Part shown: in pieces, positions 11,460-21,410 of the stretch
Layout: each line of letters opens with the position of its first letter
How positions within the stretch are numbered: position 1 is the first letter of the stretch
Assembly: GCA_001247695.2 (NCBI GenBank)
Contig: LGRX02030346.1
Location: 22,096 to 86,095, forward strand
Direction of reading: 5' to 3'
Origin: Cymbomonas tetramitiformis
Taxonomy: Eukaryota; Chlorophyta; Pyramimonadophyceae; Pyramimonadales; Pyramimonadaceae
Length of the DNA stretch: 64,000 bases
Position numbers and translations under genes: made by a program
Notes under the pieces: model-generated
Seen by the model: only the letters and a program-made list of their open reading frames with translations
Databases searched by the model: none
Told to the model about the DNA's origin: nothing

Positions 11460-11674
11460 CAAGTTAATCATGCCGCTCCTGCACAGTGAAATTGACAGTA
11501 GCTGTATGTGCAGAGGGGTCCGATCACGGGCCGGATTTCGGATTTGCAACTCTTGACTGGGAACAGCCCTGCCAGAAAGGACAGGCCTTCCCTTAGAACT
11601 CAGTTTCCACCGCTCTAGATGGTGTTTGTTCACAGGTTTCACCTTCGGCTAGCCAGTCACCACACTAGGTGGTG

Positions 11675-11856
11675 TGCTGGAACAGTCACACCGCTTGCTT
11701 TGTGACTCTTCCTATAGTAGTATGTATGACTGTCACCCGAACCCGAATCCTAACTGTTTATGCCCGTTATATCGGGTTAACTTATCAACTTTATCACATT
11801 CTGAGAAAACCGATCACTGAGTGAATATATCCCGAGTCCTAGGGGTATATCCAACA
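11675..11856 (+). repeat. 3' LTR of element D
   Basis: 182 bp partner of 8590-8771, bordered outside by AGATG, which then resumes the element C LTR. Confidence 0.92.
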
Positions 11857-12239
11857 AGATGATTATTCAGATAGCATAATATAGCAGTGAGTGGCTTGCG
11901 AGCTGTGAGACACGGTGTCACGAGTGTGATATACCAGAACTGTCATATCAGATTGTCATACTGTGACAGTCCGATAAGCAGATTCTAGCACACCACCTCA
12001 CACGAGGTGACACCATGTTCACAGCACACCACCTAAACTGCGGGATCCCTAGTTACTGCTACTAGGACCCAAAGTTTAATAACAGTGTAACATGGCCAGC
12101 AGAATAATGAAAAACTGCTAAGTTAAGCTAGAGGGGTTGACCCCATGCTAGGCGGATACTACTGCACGATGCTAGCTAAAAGATTGCTGTTCATCCCGCT
12201 CCTCTGAGACCGCATTACGCCCCTTCGCTTCAGGCAGCC

Positions 12240-12520
12240 CATTCTTCCTCTCAGTACTGTCAGCTAGTGGTCAGCAGCGGTCAAAGATGCCGCCTGTCTG
12301 CTCGCAGAAATAGATGAATCGCCGAGTAAAAGAACCTGCCTGTCGGTTTAGAATGGACGTTGATTGCGAACTGAGAAAATAGGTCTTAACTGCTTGAAAA
12401 GTTCGGCTTACGAAGTCCAACTGCCCGCTAGTGGTCAAGTCTCATCTCGAGAAAACATCGGACCAGATTTCTGCCTCAGCTAGTGGTCGAAACAACGTCA
12501 TGATCGCCCTGCCTGTCTGC
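12240..12520 (-). repeat. Conserved non-coding block shared by elements C and G
   Basis: It matches 40825-41080 in element G, with several CTAGTGGTC words at similar spacing, TGCCGCCTGTCTGCTC, and GATTGCGAACTGAGAAAA. No shared frame is evident. It lies on the 3' LTR side of the interior in both elements. Confidence 0.7.
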
Positions 12521-13333
12521 TCAGAACACGCGGAAGAAAAATTCGGAACGCAGCTTAGGGTTCCCGTCAGAAGAAGATAAGAAAGAACACGCCGTCAGCA
12601 TTCGTCGTAGTAAACCTCACGAGAAACAACTCGCTGCCAATAAAACTCTGCACACTGATACACGAACATAATCAACCAGTGAAAGATCGTTGAAGTCAAC
12701 GTCCACGGAATACAGCCCATCAAGCACGAAGCACCACCACCTAATGAGAGTTGTGGTGTCGCGCCAAGGACAAAATGAATAATCTCCGTTGTTATAAAAG
12801 TTTCTAAAATGCGAACGTGCCGTACTGCAACGCGCTCAAGACAAATAACGAAAAATGTCCGGAGCGTTCCAAAGTACGGCTCGAATATCATAATTTTGGC
12901 CGCGAGACGTGAAAAGTAGCTTGGTTGGGCCAAAGAATAGACCCCAAGCACCACCAATCCCAACGGTAATAAGCTGCCCGATCACAAAATGCTGGCGGGA
13001 ACGAGGCCCCAAGCCCGCAATGTAAATATCGAAAATGCCCGGAGCGCGTCCATTCCGTTGAGAGCTGAGAAGGCACGACAACGAAAATACGCAAGGGGAC
13101 ATCGAGCAACCCAGCAAAATAAGATACCGCCAAGAGATAAGAAAACTGAGAGTTTAAATCCGTAAACTCACGACAAAACCCTCGTCGTTGCCCATCTCCA
13201 TCACGTGTGCGCAACCAGATAGCGCAAGTCAATTCCGTCGAAAGAGTGCGGGGGGGAACAACCCCCCCCCGATCAGAACGCTAAAATCCTACAACAATAA
13301 GAACATAAATTAAGCAGTAGGAAAGCGTAAGGT

Positions 13334-13345
13334 TAGCCCATAACC
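13334..13345 (-). promoter_or_regulatory. Half-tRNA primer-binding site of element C
   Basis: Minus strand GGTTATGGGCTA directly follows the 5' LTR. GGTTATGGGC is complementary to GCCCATAACC of the initiator tRNA-Met anticodon arm, the copia/hemivirus priming mode. Confidence 0.65.
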
Positions 13346-13552
13346 TACTGGAAATGACTAAACGCAGCTAACGGTAAGGCTGCGGTAGGCACACGGAAAA
13401 CAGTTTGGACAAAGCTCAAGATGATTATTCAGATAGCATAATATAGCAGTGAGTGGCTTGCGAGCTGTGAGACACGGTGTCACGAGTGTGATATACCAGA
13501 ACTGTCATATCAGATTGTCATACTGTGACAGTCCGATAAGCAGATTCTAGCA
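13346..13552 (-). repeat. 5' LTR of element C
   Basis: 207 bp, intact. It matches the split left LTR and shows the uninterrupted target site (CTCAAGATGATTATTC) into which D inserted in the left LTR. Confidence 0.9.
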
Positions 13553-13567
13553 AACACTCTTCTTAAG

Positions 13568-13884
13568 GTATGTCGTATGTGAGTTCGAATCTTTCTTTGT
13601 TTTCATAATCACGTATCGCATTTTAGTAGTTGCCTTTGCTTGCTTGTGTTCCCCTTTCGCATTTTCGTTTCGTAGTTTCGTTTCGGACGTTTTAGGGTTT
13701 GCATATCTTCGCTATTGAACGTGTATGTTTATTTATTTCGCAATTTAGCTTTCCCTTTCGCATTTTAGTCTCGCACTCACTTGTACGCTATTTTCCCTTT
13801 CGCATTTTAGCTTTACAATAACATTCGTTTAATGTTGTATGTTTACATTAACATTCGTTTGGTGTTTGCTTGTCGCTTGTGCAG
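13568..13884 (+). other. Probable spliceosomal intron
   Basis: The donor TAAG/GTATGT at 13568 and the acceptor TTGTGCAG at 13877-13884 bound a T-rich 317-base stretch with three copies of CCCTTTCGCATTTT. The acceptor ends one base before the ATG of the next gene, so this is best read as an intron between the 3' end of the split gene and the coiled-coil gene, or as a 5' UTR intron of the latter. Confidence 0.5.
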
Positions 13885-13885
13885 T

Positions 13886-14563
13886 ATGAGCGACTCAGAG
13901 GATGCGCCAGCGGATGACGGCACGCTCAAGTGGTTCAAGGAGCACGGCAGCTGGATTGACGCTAGGGAGTTTTGGTGGCATGTCGAAGACCTCAACAACA
14001 AGACAAAGAACTTGGGCAGCAACACTCGCACTGCTTTTCGCTCTGCGGATTCCGAGATTCGCGAGGAGCTCTCTGCCCTTCGTGCTCAGGTGGCGGAGTT
14101 GGCTGCTAATGCACCTGCGGTAGGCATGCAACGTACTGGCTCGTCTAGTGCTAAGTATGCACACGAGGTGCAAGCTTTGCGTGGCGAATTGGCTCACACC
14201 AAGGTTGACTTTGAGGAGAAGCTAGGTTTCTTGACTGCTGAGCTGGTGGCGGAGAATGCGACGATGCGAGCGGCTGAGGAGTCACGTGCCCCTTCTTCTG
14301 TTGCTCCGGAGGTGGCTCGATTGCGGGCTATTTCTCGTGCTCAGCTGGACCAATTCGATGCGCAAGCTATCCTGAACGTCAACGCCCCTATGACTGAAGA
14401 GGGTGCGTTTGAACTTGCTGTTTTCCGCAAGCTTGTGCAGCGTAGGTTCATTCGCCAGGGTACCCAAGGCATGTATGTGTGCTTGCCTCAATCCGAGGGT
14501 GCGCAAGCCGACCAGCGCAACGAGATGCGCCGTGACAGTTCAGCCGCATCTTCTGACTTGTAG
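13886..14563 (+). CDS. Uncharacterised coiled-coil protein, 225 aa
   Basis: The intact frame starts MSDSEDAPADDGTLKWFKEH. The N-terminus is acidic and Trp-rich (WFKEHGSW, EFWWHVEDL), the middle (about 60-150) has heptad-like Leu/Ala/Glu spacing (EIREELSALRAQVAELA and later VQALRGELAHTK), and the C-terminus is a compact stretch (FRKLVQRRFIRQGTQGMY) before a charged tail. No domain was recognised. ATG at 13886 is preferred over 13832 because it directly follows a strong splice acceptor and begins the acidic, ordered part. It may be co-transcribed with the interrupted gene upstream through the intron at 13568-13884. Its base composition is near-neutral, unlike the AT-rich recombinase and methyltransferase genes on either side. 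Confidence 0.65.
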   Translation: MSDSEDAPADDGTLKWFKEHGSWIDAREFWWHVEDLNNKTKNLGSNTRTAFRSADSEIREELSALRAQVAELAANAPAVGMQRTGSSSAKYAHEVQALRGELAHTKVDFEEKLGFLTAELVAENATMRAAEESRAPSSVAPEVARLRAISRAQLDQFDAQAILNVNAPMTEEGAFELAVFRKLVQRRFIRQGTQGMYVCLPQSEGAQADQRNEMRRDSSAASSDL

Positions 14564-14954
14564 AATTCGTCTTCCGAATGTGAACCGCAATAGTAGAGGT
14601 GCCTAGAGTTTGGTATAACTTCTCCGCCCATATGGGCTTAAGTTAATATGTCACAGCACTTGAAATTGTTTGTGTGCTTGCCTTGCTTGTATGCCTTGCG
14701 TGCTTACCTTGCTCATCCGAGAATCCGAACTCGTCATCCGAGCATACCAACTCGAGCATCCGAACGTCAAACTTAGCATATATCACTTGCATATCACTCA
14801 TACAACTTATCATAACTTATCTTAACTCGATACGCAAACTTTAGTTAGCTCAAAACACACATACACATCATACCGTCAAGAAACCCTATTATATATTTAG
14901 TTTTTCGTACATAACTTTTTGTATACTTGACCAAATCAAAAAGTCTTTGGTGTT
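14564..14954. other. Intergenic stretch, no gene seen
   Basis: Short imperfect repeats of CATCCGA and CTTGC occur at 14680-14770, followed by AT-rich sequence. It may include the 3' UTR of the coiled-coil gene. Confidence 0.5.
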
Positions 14955-15557
14955 CCAAATAGGTCTTTTATAGACGAAGACACCAATATATTGTTTGTTG
15001 TGATAGGATAAGTAAAACCCATAATCTGATATCATTTTCTATTGCGTATTGAAATAACCGAAAATAATAGGGTTTCTTGATATGTGAATGACTTTTGAAA
15101 TACTTGGACGTTTGCAATAAAAAAAAACCACAAATAGGTCTTTCATAGACGAACACATCGATATATTGTTTGTCATTATCGGAGCAATATATCGTGAAAT
15201 ATGATACCCATTTCTCGCAGCTATATGATAACGAACCGACAACTGATTTTTTTACTTGCTAATATCGTTTGACTCGCGGGGCCTTTTCGGAAAAAATCTT
15301 GAAATATCAATAAACCTTTCCTAGACGAACATTTTGATACCTCATTTGTTGTTATAGATGCAATAGATCAAAAATGACATCATTTTTTGCGAATTTGCCA
15401 CTTTTCGCAGAGCGTACACATTTTTATCAACTTTTAAAATACTTATCTTTTCCGGGTTAAAATTGGTGAGCTAAGAGGACTCGTCTAAACTTAAAATTTG
15501 GTATCTTATTTGTTGGCATAGGCGCAATATTCCGTAAATGAGAGCAATATTTGTAAT
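14955..15557. repeat. Diverged satellite, about 175-180-bp unit
   Basis: The words TAGACGAA(C/G)A, then GATAT-TTGTTTGT, then GCAATAT--CGT recur at about 14970, 15145, 15325 and (decayed) 15485. The last unit is cut by element E and resumes at 17240. Confidence 0.65.
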
Positions 15558-15562
15558 ATGAC

Positions 15563-15862
15563 TCATGAGAAACCCGAAATAAACTAGCTATATGAGGGGG
15601 GGAAAGAAGGCGGTACGATAGCTGCCATAAGGCAGCAGCTGAAGGACAATGGTTGCGGATAATATTACCAGAGTAAGGGCTGGCGGCTTGCGCCGCCAAG
15701 TTATTACGAAGGGAAGATTGTCTGTGAGGGGCGCGTGTCGCAATGTCATCATCATAACGTGTGACACTGCGACCGCAACTACGATGCTTCAGGTTGAGTG
15801 ACACAAGGACTCACCTACTACTAGATACTACTATAGGGTACCTAATATTGTACTCTACGTGA
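15563..15862 (-). repeat. 3' LTR of element E
   Basis: 300 bp, from TCATGAGAAACC to CTACGTGA in plus orientation, almost identical to 16935-17234. Confidence 0.9.
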
Positions 15863-16934
15863 CACTACCTGACTACGAAGTGGTCACTAAAGATGAAGCA
15901 CTACCCATTCAATGGAAGGGTACACTACGGTATGCATGCTAGAAAATACGTCTAGGGCACTACCGATTTACGTACAAAAAACACACTCAGCAAATTACCT
16001 CTAAGGCACTACCAAGTAAAGTGCTTCTAAGCACTACCTACGAAAGGGATCGCGACGTGATCGTAGAATGTTGAAAATGTTAATTGTCGTTCTTAAAGAT
16101 AATTTCAGGTCCCTCGAAGATCATCACACGCCATGGGGACGTGGAGAAGGGTCAAAACTGAAAACTGGCCTTGGCAGATCGCGCGAAGTCATTTGGCTGC
16201 AAAATGTCGACGATGCCCACACTTAACACGTCGAATTTTCTTGAAATTGAGGCCGTTGAGGAACAGCTTTTGAGGGGTTAGGCTGTTCAGGTTAGTGTCG
16301 ATGAATCCCAACTTCCAGAGGGGTAGAGAGGAGAGAAGGGTCGACGAACGCGATGGGGCTGTAAATCTGGCCAGAAAATCTGCCAAATGGCTGATTAGTA
16401 AAGATTAACGTAAAGGTCGAAGTTCTTGAAGTAAAGATGCCCGGTCGACGGGTTGCTACTTCCCAGAAGTCCATTGTCCAACATAAAAATACGGCTGCCT
16501 CTAAAAACCTCGAAGGTGGCAAAATCGACAGTCGATGGCGAATAGGGTTGGCACTACCAATTTTCAGGATCTGAAGTAGGGGGACGATCAGAAAACAGGT
16601 AGAGAGCGGACAGCGCGGCTGAATTCAGCGCGAACTCGAAGTTGATGCTGCGTGAGAAGCCAGGGATGCGGCTTAAATTTGAGTGCCAAAAGTGGGGTCA
16701 CAACTCCCACTTAAGGCTAAGAAATTCCGGGGACACCAAATCCCGAAATAACTGTGACTACTGGGGTCACCACTCCCCAGAAGTCGCTGTAGGAGGTTGC
16801 AGCGGCCGAAAAGGGCAAGAGGACGCGTGGAGCCGTGCCGGCTGTAAGATGAAGCTAGAAAAAGGGGAAGATCTCAAGATTTCGCGAATCAGAATCCGAA
16901 AAATACAGGGGAAGCGTAAGCGAGGCCCATAACC

Positions 16935-17234
16935 TCATGAGAAACCCGAAATAAACTAGCTATATGAGGGGGGGAAAGAAGGCGGTACGACAGCTGCCAT
17001 AAGGCAGCAGCTGAAGGACAATGGTTGCGGATAATATTACCAGAGTAAGGGCTGGCGGCTTGCGCCGCCAAGTTATTACGAAGGGAAGATTGTCTGTGAG
17101 GGGCGCGTGTCGCAATGTCATCATCATAACGTGTGACACTGCGACCGCAACTACGATGCTTCAGGTTGAGTGACACAAGGAGTCACCTACTACTAGATAC
17201 TACTATAGGGTACCTAATATTGTACTCTACGTGA
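16935..17234 (-). repeat. 5' LTR of element E
   Basis: Partner LTR. The primer site GGTTATGGGCC lies at 16924-16934 on the minus strand. Confidence 0.9.
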
Positions 17235-17239
17235 ATGAC

Positions 17240-17405
17240 ATCGGTTTCGCTTACACAATGCATTTTCGCTAACTTTTGATGCACTTAATATTTCGGGATA
17301 AAATTTGGTGTATGAAGAGATCTTGCATAGACAAACATATGGATATGTCATTTGTTAGCGTAGGCGCAATATTCCGTAAATGAGAGCAATATTTGTAATC
17401 GGACA
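17240..17405. repeat. Satellite unit continuing beyond element E
   Basis: Contains TAGACAAACATATGGATATG and GGCGCAATATTCCGTAAATG, matching the unit at 15490-15557. Confidence 0.6.
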
Positions 17406-17467
17406 TCGATTTCGTAGGCAAAATGCATATCTCAAAATCAAATATACCTAATGTGTGCACTACTATC

Positions 17468-18184
17468 CTATTGAGCTTCGGCGTGCGCTTTTGCGATTTC
17501 AAAATATGTAATATCTTTTTCAATACCTATGTATCTTCGTTTATTATCTACGCACACTTTTGCTGAACTACCTGTCCCCATACACGGGTCTAGAACGAGG
17601 TCATTTTCATTTGAATATGTGCGCACTATATGTTGCATAATATCATAAGGCTTTGCAGTTGGGTGAGTGGACTTATGATTACTTTTATTGATATGTATAA
17701 CCGACCGAGGAAACCGCTTTCCGTCTTCGTTTTCGGTATATATTCTTGGAGACTTTCCAGAATATAACTCTGTGCGTCGACCTGGCGCTCTTATGTAAGG
17801 CTCGCCATCACTTTTTTGTGGATTATATATTGTTCGCCCTTTTGCAAATATGTATATCATTTCGTGTGCTCTTAGCTCTTGATGATTAGCGTGATAGAAC
17901 AAAGTCGACATCGATTTGACATAGCACAAGTCACGGCGGAAATATGCTTTATTGCTTGATATTAGTTCGTGTCCAAAGCGGGTAGTGCAGAAGAATATAT
18001 ATGCAGTTTTCGGTTTTCCAATTCTTTTTAATTCTACCCATAGTCTTTTCAAATCGATTTTATCGTTATCAAATTTACAAGCGGTTTGATTATATGGCAA
18101 ATCGAGAATTACTAAATCGACCGAGCTTGCTTCAACGTTCGGAAATATATCAAAACAATTAGCGTGGAACAATTGGATAGTCAT
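17468..18184 (-). CDS. DNA methyltransferase, N6-adenine/N4-cytosine beta-type
   Basis: 238 aa from the ATG at 18184 (MTIQLFHANCFDIF); a longer frame reaches 18250, but its extra 22 residues look unlike the family. The catalytic motif DLPY (residues 28-31) precedes the AdoMet-binding motif LDPCMGTGSS (198-207), and HPTAKP is present before the latter. This motif order defines the beta class of amino-methyltransferases. The expected activity is transfer of a methyl group from S-adenosylmethionine to adenine or cytosine in a short DNA site. The length is typical of small stand-alone viral or phage enzymes; the target-recognition region lies between the motifs. The gene is AT-rich, faces a hairpin module directly upstream (18325) and resembles the recombinase island at 2.6-4.3 kb. 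It is most likely a transferred or integrated viral/mobile-element gene. The stop is TAG. Confidence 0.88.
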   Translation of the reverse strand: MTIQLFHANCFDIFPNVEASSVDLVILDLPYNQTACKFDNDKIDLKRLWVELKRIGKPKTAYIFFCTTRFGHELISSNKAYFRRDLCYVKSMSTLFYHANHQELRAHEMIYIFAKGRTIYNPQKSDGEPYIRAPGRRTELYSGKSPRIYTENEDGKRFPRSVIHINKSNHKSTHPTAKPYDIMQHIVRTYSNENDLVLDPCMGTGSSAKVCVDNKRRYIGIEKDITYFEIAKAHAEAQ

Positions 18185-18324
18185 AATATAAGGAAATAAA
18201 TAAATACCGAAAATGTGCGTAAAATGACGGTGAATATGCTGCGTGGTCAAAACAAATCATTAGTGTGTGATTTACTTATCATTTACTTACATCTTCTTAC
18301 ATCTTCTTACTTTCCCATTTTTCA

Positions 18325-18525
18325 TAAAAAGGGAGGTTGGGCGGTGGGCGGTGCTACTTTTCGGAAAAGTTTTTCATATGACAATATAATGTAATGATAT
18401 ATTTATGTGAATTCTAAAATACTTTTTGAAATTACCCAACCTCCACCTCCCACCTCCCTTTTCTATTTTTTTTTGTTAAAAAATGATAGATATATGATAG
18501 ATATATTAATAGATTGCGCCATTCC
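18325..18525. repeat. Hairpin module 2
   Basis: The purine arm 18331-18352 pairs with the pyrimidine arm 18435-18458 across an AT spacer, followed by a T-run and GCGCCATT. It is the same module as at 4135. Confidence 0.75.
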
Positions 18526-18644
18526 GCACACCGATTATTTTTAATATTTATTTTTCATTTTTATTGAATTTATTTCTCATTTTTATTGAATTTACTTCTC
18601 ATTTTTATCGAATTTATTTTTTCATTTTCATTAAATCTATTTTT

Positions 18645-19669
18645 TAAAAAAAGGAGGTTGGGTGGTGGGAGGTGCTACTTTTTGAAAACTTTTTTATAAT
18701 GAAAATGAAATATATTGACCCCTATGGAGCGGATGGAATTTTTTGCCAAAAGCACCAGTTTCACAAATGTGTCGTTTTCACGGTATATGGTGCCTTGGTA
18801 AGTGTGGGTGATTCGTTACATGTTTCATAACTCCTATAAAGTGATTTTGGTCCATAAAATACATGATCGCATGATATATACAACGATATATCGGTGATAT
18901 ACAAGCCAAAAAACACGTTTTACAGGAATCAAAAGTGTCAAAAATCAGTTCTCACAACCGCTTATTCGAGTATTAGGTCGCCCCTCGACCATAAAACAAT
19001 CGCCTTTACTAATGCCTTGAAATCGGTAATGGCGGCTGTAGTTAAACGCACCAATACATCGAAATATTCAAGCAATAAGGTGAAAAAAAACACCAAAAAA
19101 CAACGAAAAAAACATCATTTGTCAAATATTTTCCATACTTAAGGCCATATTGTGTGTTTTCAGGGGAAATCGACTGTTGGGAAAGTAAGTATTGCCCATA
19201 TGAGGTGCATGGTCATTTTATATGATAGTGGGCACCGAACCAACAAATCCTTGTCGATGAATGGCATCTACACCTCGTTTTTTCACACTTTAAGATACTT
19301 TTGACCAAAATTTCATGCCTAGAAATAAGCAACTTTGGGGATTTTGCTACAACAAAATTACCCTTGGGTGAGATATATATACTAAGTATATGTGTAGAAT
19401 AAATTGTTGAGTATTAGATATACCTATTGCATCGGGTGTGCGAAGCTTGTATGGCCGATTCCGACAAGTGCTATCGGGCTGAGAAATGAATACAAGCTTA
19501 GAGTTTGAAGTGGTTGTACCGTATACGGTACAAACCGCTCCATAGGGGTTAAATTATTTATTTAATTTCTAAAATACTTTCTGAAAACGGCAACCTCCCA
19601 CCTCCCTTTTTAAATTTTATTAAATGAAAAAATATATAAATATAGTAATTTAAGGCCGCGCCGTTTCTT
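18645..19669. repeat. Hairpin module 3, split by a MITE
   Basis: The purine arm (18653-18672) and pyrimidine arm (19590-19607) are separated by the MITE at 18719-19548. The bases flanking the MITE (TATAATGAAAATGAAATATATT and ATTATTTATTT) match the continuous spacer of module 1. It ends GCGCCGTTTCTT. Confidence 0.75.
18719..19548. mobile_element. TTAA-targeting MITE (piggyBac-like)
   Basis: The ends are perfect 14-bp inverted repeats CCCCTATGGAGCGG. The flanks are TTGA on the left and TTAA on the right, consistent with a TTAA duplication with one mutation. The CCC start and TTAA target fit the piggyBac superfamily. The 830-bp interior has only an 82-codon frame without motifs, so no transposase. 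Confidence 0.7.
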
Positions 19670-19737
19670 ATAGCACCCATATTTAACACATAAGACATAT
19701 TCAAATTCCACAGTCACCGGCACCGGCGGCGGCGTAG

Positions 19738-19996
19738 TGATGTGAAAGCTGATAATATAGTAATATATAAGCTTGCACTGTGAAATGTCAAGGCAGTGAG
19801 GCAGGGTTTCTCGGTTCGGCTAAAGTCAGATTAAACTGGGAGATACACAGTTTTAAGCTAGCGGACGGACCGTGACACTGACACACGAGCGGAGATAGAC
19901 AGCAGGCACTGCAAGTGACATCCGAGCAGGCGAGGGGTGACACAGGGCACCACTGACCTCCCCCCTTATGGGGGGTGAGAGTCAGTGTTCCCATGA
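19738..19996 (-). mobile_element. Solo LTR
   Basis: 259 bp, from TGATGTGAAAG to TTCCCATGA, flanked by CGTAG on both sides (19733-19737, 19997-20001). It shares with the LTRs of B, F and H a TATATAA cluster, GCGAGGGGTGACA and a CCCCCC/GGGGGG hairpin near the end. The interior was lost by LTR-LTR recombination. Confidence 0.88.
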
Positions 19997-20001
19997 CGTA
20001 G

Positions 20002-20980
20002 CCGCCACTATGACACATTCTGACGTAATTCTGACATAATTCTGACATAATTCTGCCAAACCTAAACCCTAAACCCTGAATGCACACAAAAATTAGGGGG
20101 GTCACGATAGGGGGGCCTCCACGGCCGATTAAAACGGCCAAAACTGATTTTCAGACCCCCTGGCGGCCCTTACAGACCCCCACTGACACCCCTGTCATAA
20201 TTTAATATCAAATATGACAAATAGTCAAAGTTAGTCATAGTTAACCAATGATAGTTAAACATTAGAGTACAGTACAGAGGAGGTTTCGTCGTTAAAACCT
20301 CGGGTTAGCGTTGCGTGATTTTGGTGATAAATGAAAGCGCGGTGCTTTGGACCCTCCCGTCTCCTCTCCTGTATCAATATGCAATTACACAATGTCGAAT
20401 GGCCTAAAGGGGGGTGTCACGCTAACACGGTTGTATCACGATTGCCAAAATGAAATTGCACATATAGAAATACAAATACCACAGCACGAGCGTCTCTAGC
20501 GGAGTGTGTTTCGTTCATCGGCGACATTCGTGCCACCGCGAATAACAAGGAACGCGATCTGATGGGGGTACCGCGATGGGGACGTGATGAGGGGGCGATG
20601 GTGACGGGGCGTGTTGAGGGCGCGATGGGAGGGCGATGTGAGGGCGATGGGGGATTCGTGGGCGGACGAGGGGGTGGGGGTGTTGTTGTTCGAATTATTA
20701 TTTGACGATTCATCGACGATTAAGAATTTTCTTTATTAAATGATTATTTGATATTTCTATTCGATCTCGCTGCTCCCGCTTCGCGTCGCGGGGGCTTCGT
20801 CCCCGCTCCGCTCGCGCTCGCGCTCTTTAATTGAATTACTTTGCGTAGGTAAAGGTACATGCGGAGAGTTCCGTCCCCCAAACCCCCCCCCCCCAGGCAA
20901 CTAATTGCCATAATTATGGTGGTTCTCGTGTCACATCTTTGATTTTAATCTCTGTGGTGTCTCAGTATAAAATTGTTCCG
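20002..20980. other. Non-coding repeat-rich stretch
   Basis: No gene is seen. It contains three ATTCTGACATA-type tandem words (20025-20057), a fragment of the CTGTACTGT inverted-repeat element end (20263-20340, matching 39776-39850), a GC-rich palindromic patch with GGGGCTTCGTCCCC at about 20785-20810, and a C-run at 20880-20895. Confidence 0.5.
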
Positions 20981-21410
20981 ATCCATTTTTTTAAAATCCA
21001 ATATGTAACACAAATTGTACAGTATGGCATTAATTTGTATTAATTGCCGATATAAAAAAGGTTGTCCCTTGTATTTTGAATCTAGGAGTCGTTAGCCGGC
21101 GGAAAGTCTATAAACCGAAAAATTAAGCTCCTAATTTTATGGCCCGCTCCGCGAGCGATCGACATCTGGTCTCAAAATAGAAAGGCAATGGATTAGGCCG
21201 ATTACCGTTTTTAATGATGCCACAATCAATGCATCCGTATAAATGTGTAAATATATAGTAATCATTTAACTTGGGGGCGTTCTATGCCACCTGTATGGAT
21301 AGCATTCACTGTGTCTGAATTCCCGTTATATAAACCTCGGCCAATTTTGTTCCGCAATATATATTTATATTTTCGCTTCCGCCGTGAAGATTTATACTGG
21401 CCGCATACTG
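20981..21410. repeat. Dispersed duplication, copy 1 (with 37738-38160)
   Basis: About 430 bases nearly identical to 37738-38160, including the ATTAGGCCGATTACCG and GTTATATAAACCTCGG stretches. It covers the C-terminal end of the tyrosine-recombinase relic on the minus strand; copy 2 starts right at that relic's putative catalytic Tyr codon. Confidence 0.85.

Larger units (their letters stand above)
8590..11856 (+). mobile_element. Gag-only LTR retrotransposon, element D, nested in C
   Basis: 182-bp LTRs (8590-8771 and 11675-11856) begin TGCTGGAACAG and end CCAACA. TSD AGATG lies at 8585-8589 and 11857-11861. This is the only element of the group lying on the plus strand. After the left LTR comes GGTTTGGCCCCACG as probable primer site. 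A GGTGGTG tract abuts the right LTR, as in elements B, C, F and H. The LTRs differ at about five positions. Confidence 0.92.
8512..13552 (-). mobile_element. LTR retrotransposon, element C, interrupted by D
   Basis: The 207-bp LTRs are 8512-8589 plus 11862-11990 (split by D) and 13346-13552. TSD AACAC lies at 8507-8511 and 13553-13557. The minus-strand primer site after the right LTR reads GGTTATGGGCTAACC, the best copia-type half-tRNA match together with element E. The interior (11991-13345) encodes no clear Gag; weak minus-strand frames at 12595-12963 and 12888-13232 have no recognised motif. The LTR copies differ at about two positions. Confidence 0.9.
5236..13566 (+). pseudogene. Unknown small gene split by LTR elements B and C
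   Basis: Three coding pieces (5236-5476, 8069-8511, 13558-13566) form one uninterrupted frame of 230 codons plus TAA once element B with one CAAAG copy and element C with one AACAC copy are discounted. The first piece starts MASQAIDDDEY and is charged, probably partly coiled coil. The second has an alpha-helical stretch (around VVGKEIREKL) and then an Ala/Pro/Val-rich tail ending NKRQKHSS. No known domain was recognised. Element C went in only a few codons before the stop. Directly after the TAA is TAAG/GTATGT, a good 5' splice donor, so the transcript may be spliced on toward 13886. The frame stayed open on both sides of both insertions, so the insertions look younger than any decay of the gene. 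An intact allele or paralogue elsewhere is possible. Confidence 0.7.
15563..17234 (-). mobile_element. Coding-empty LTR retrotransposon, element E
   Basis: 300-bp LTRs lie at 15563-15862 and 16935-17234. TSD is ATGAC (15558-15562 and 17235-17239). Minus-strand primer site GGTTATGGGCCTCGC follows the 5' LTR. The 1.07-kb interior has no frame with recognisable Gag motifs, so this is a TRIM-like derivative. The LTRs differ at about two of 300 positions, indicating a recent insertion. Confidence 0.9.

Noticed and set aside
18894..19142. 82-codon frame inside the TTAA-type MITE as a transposase
   Set aside because: Too short, Lys/Ser-rich, with no catalytic motif.
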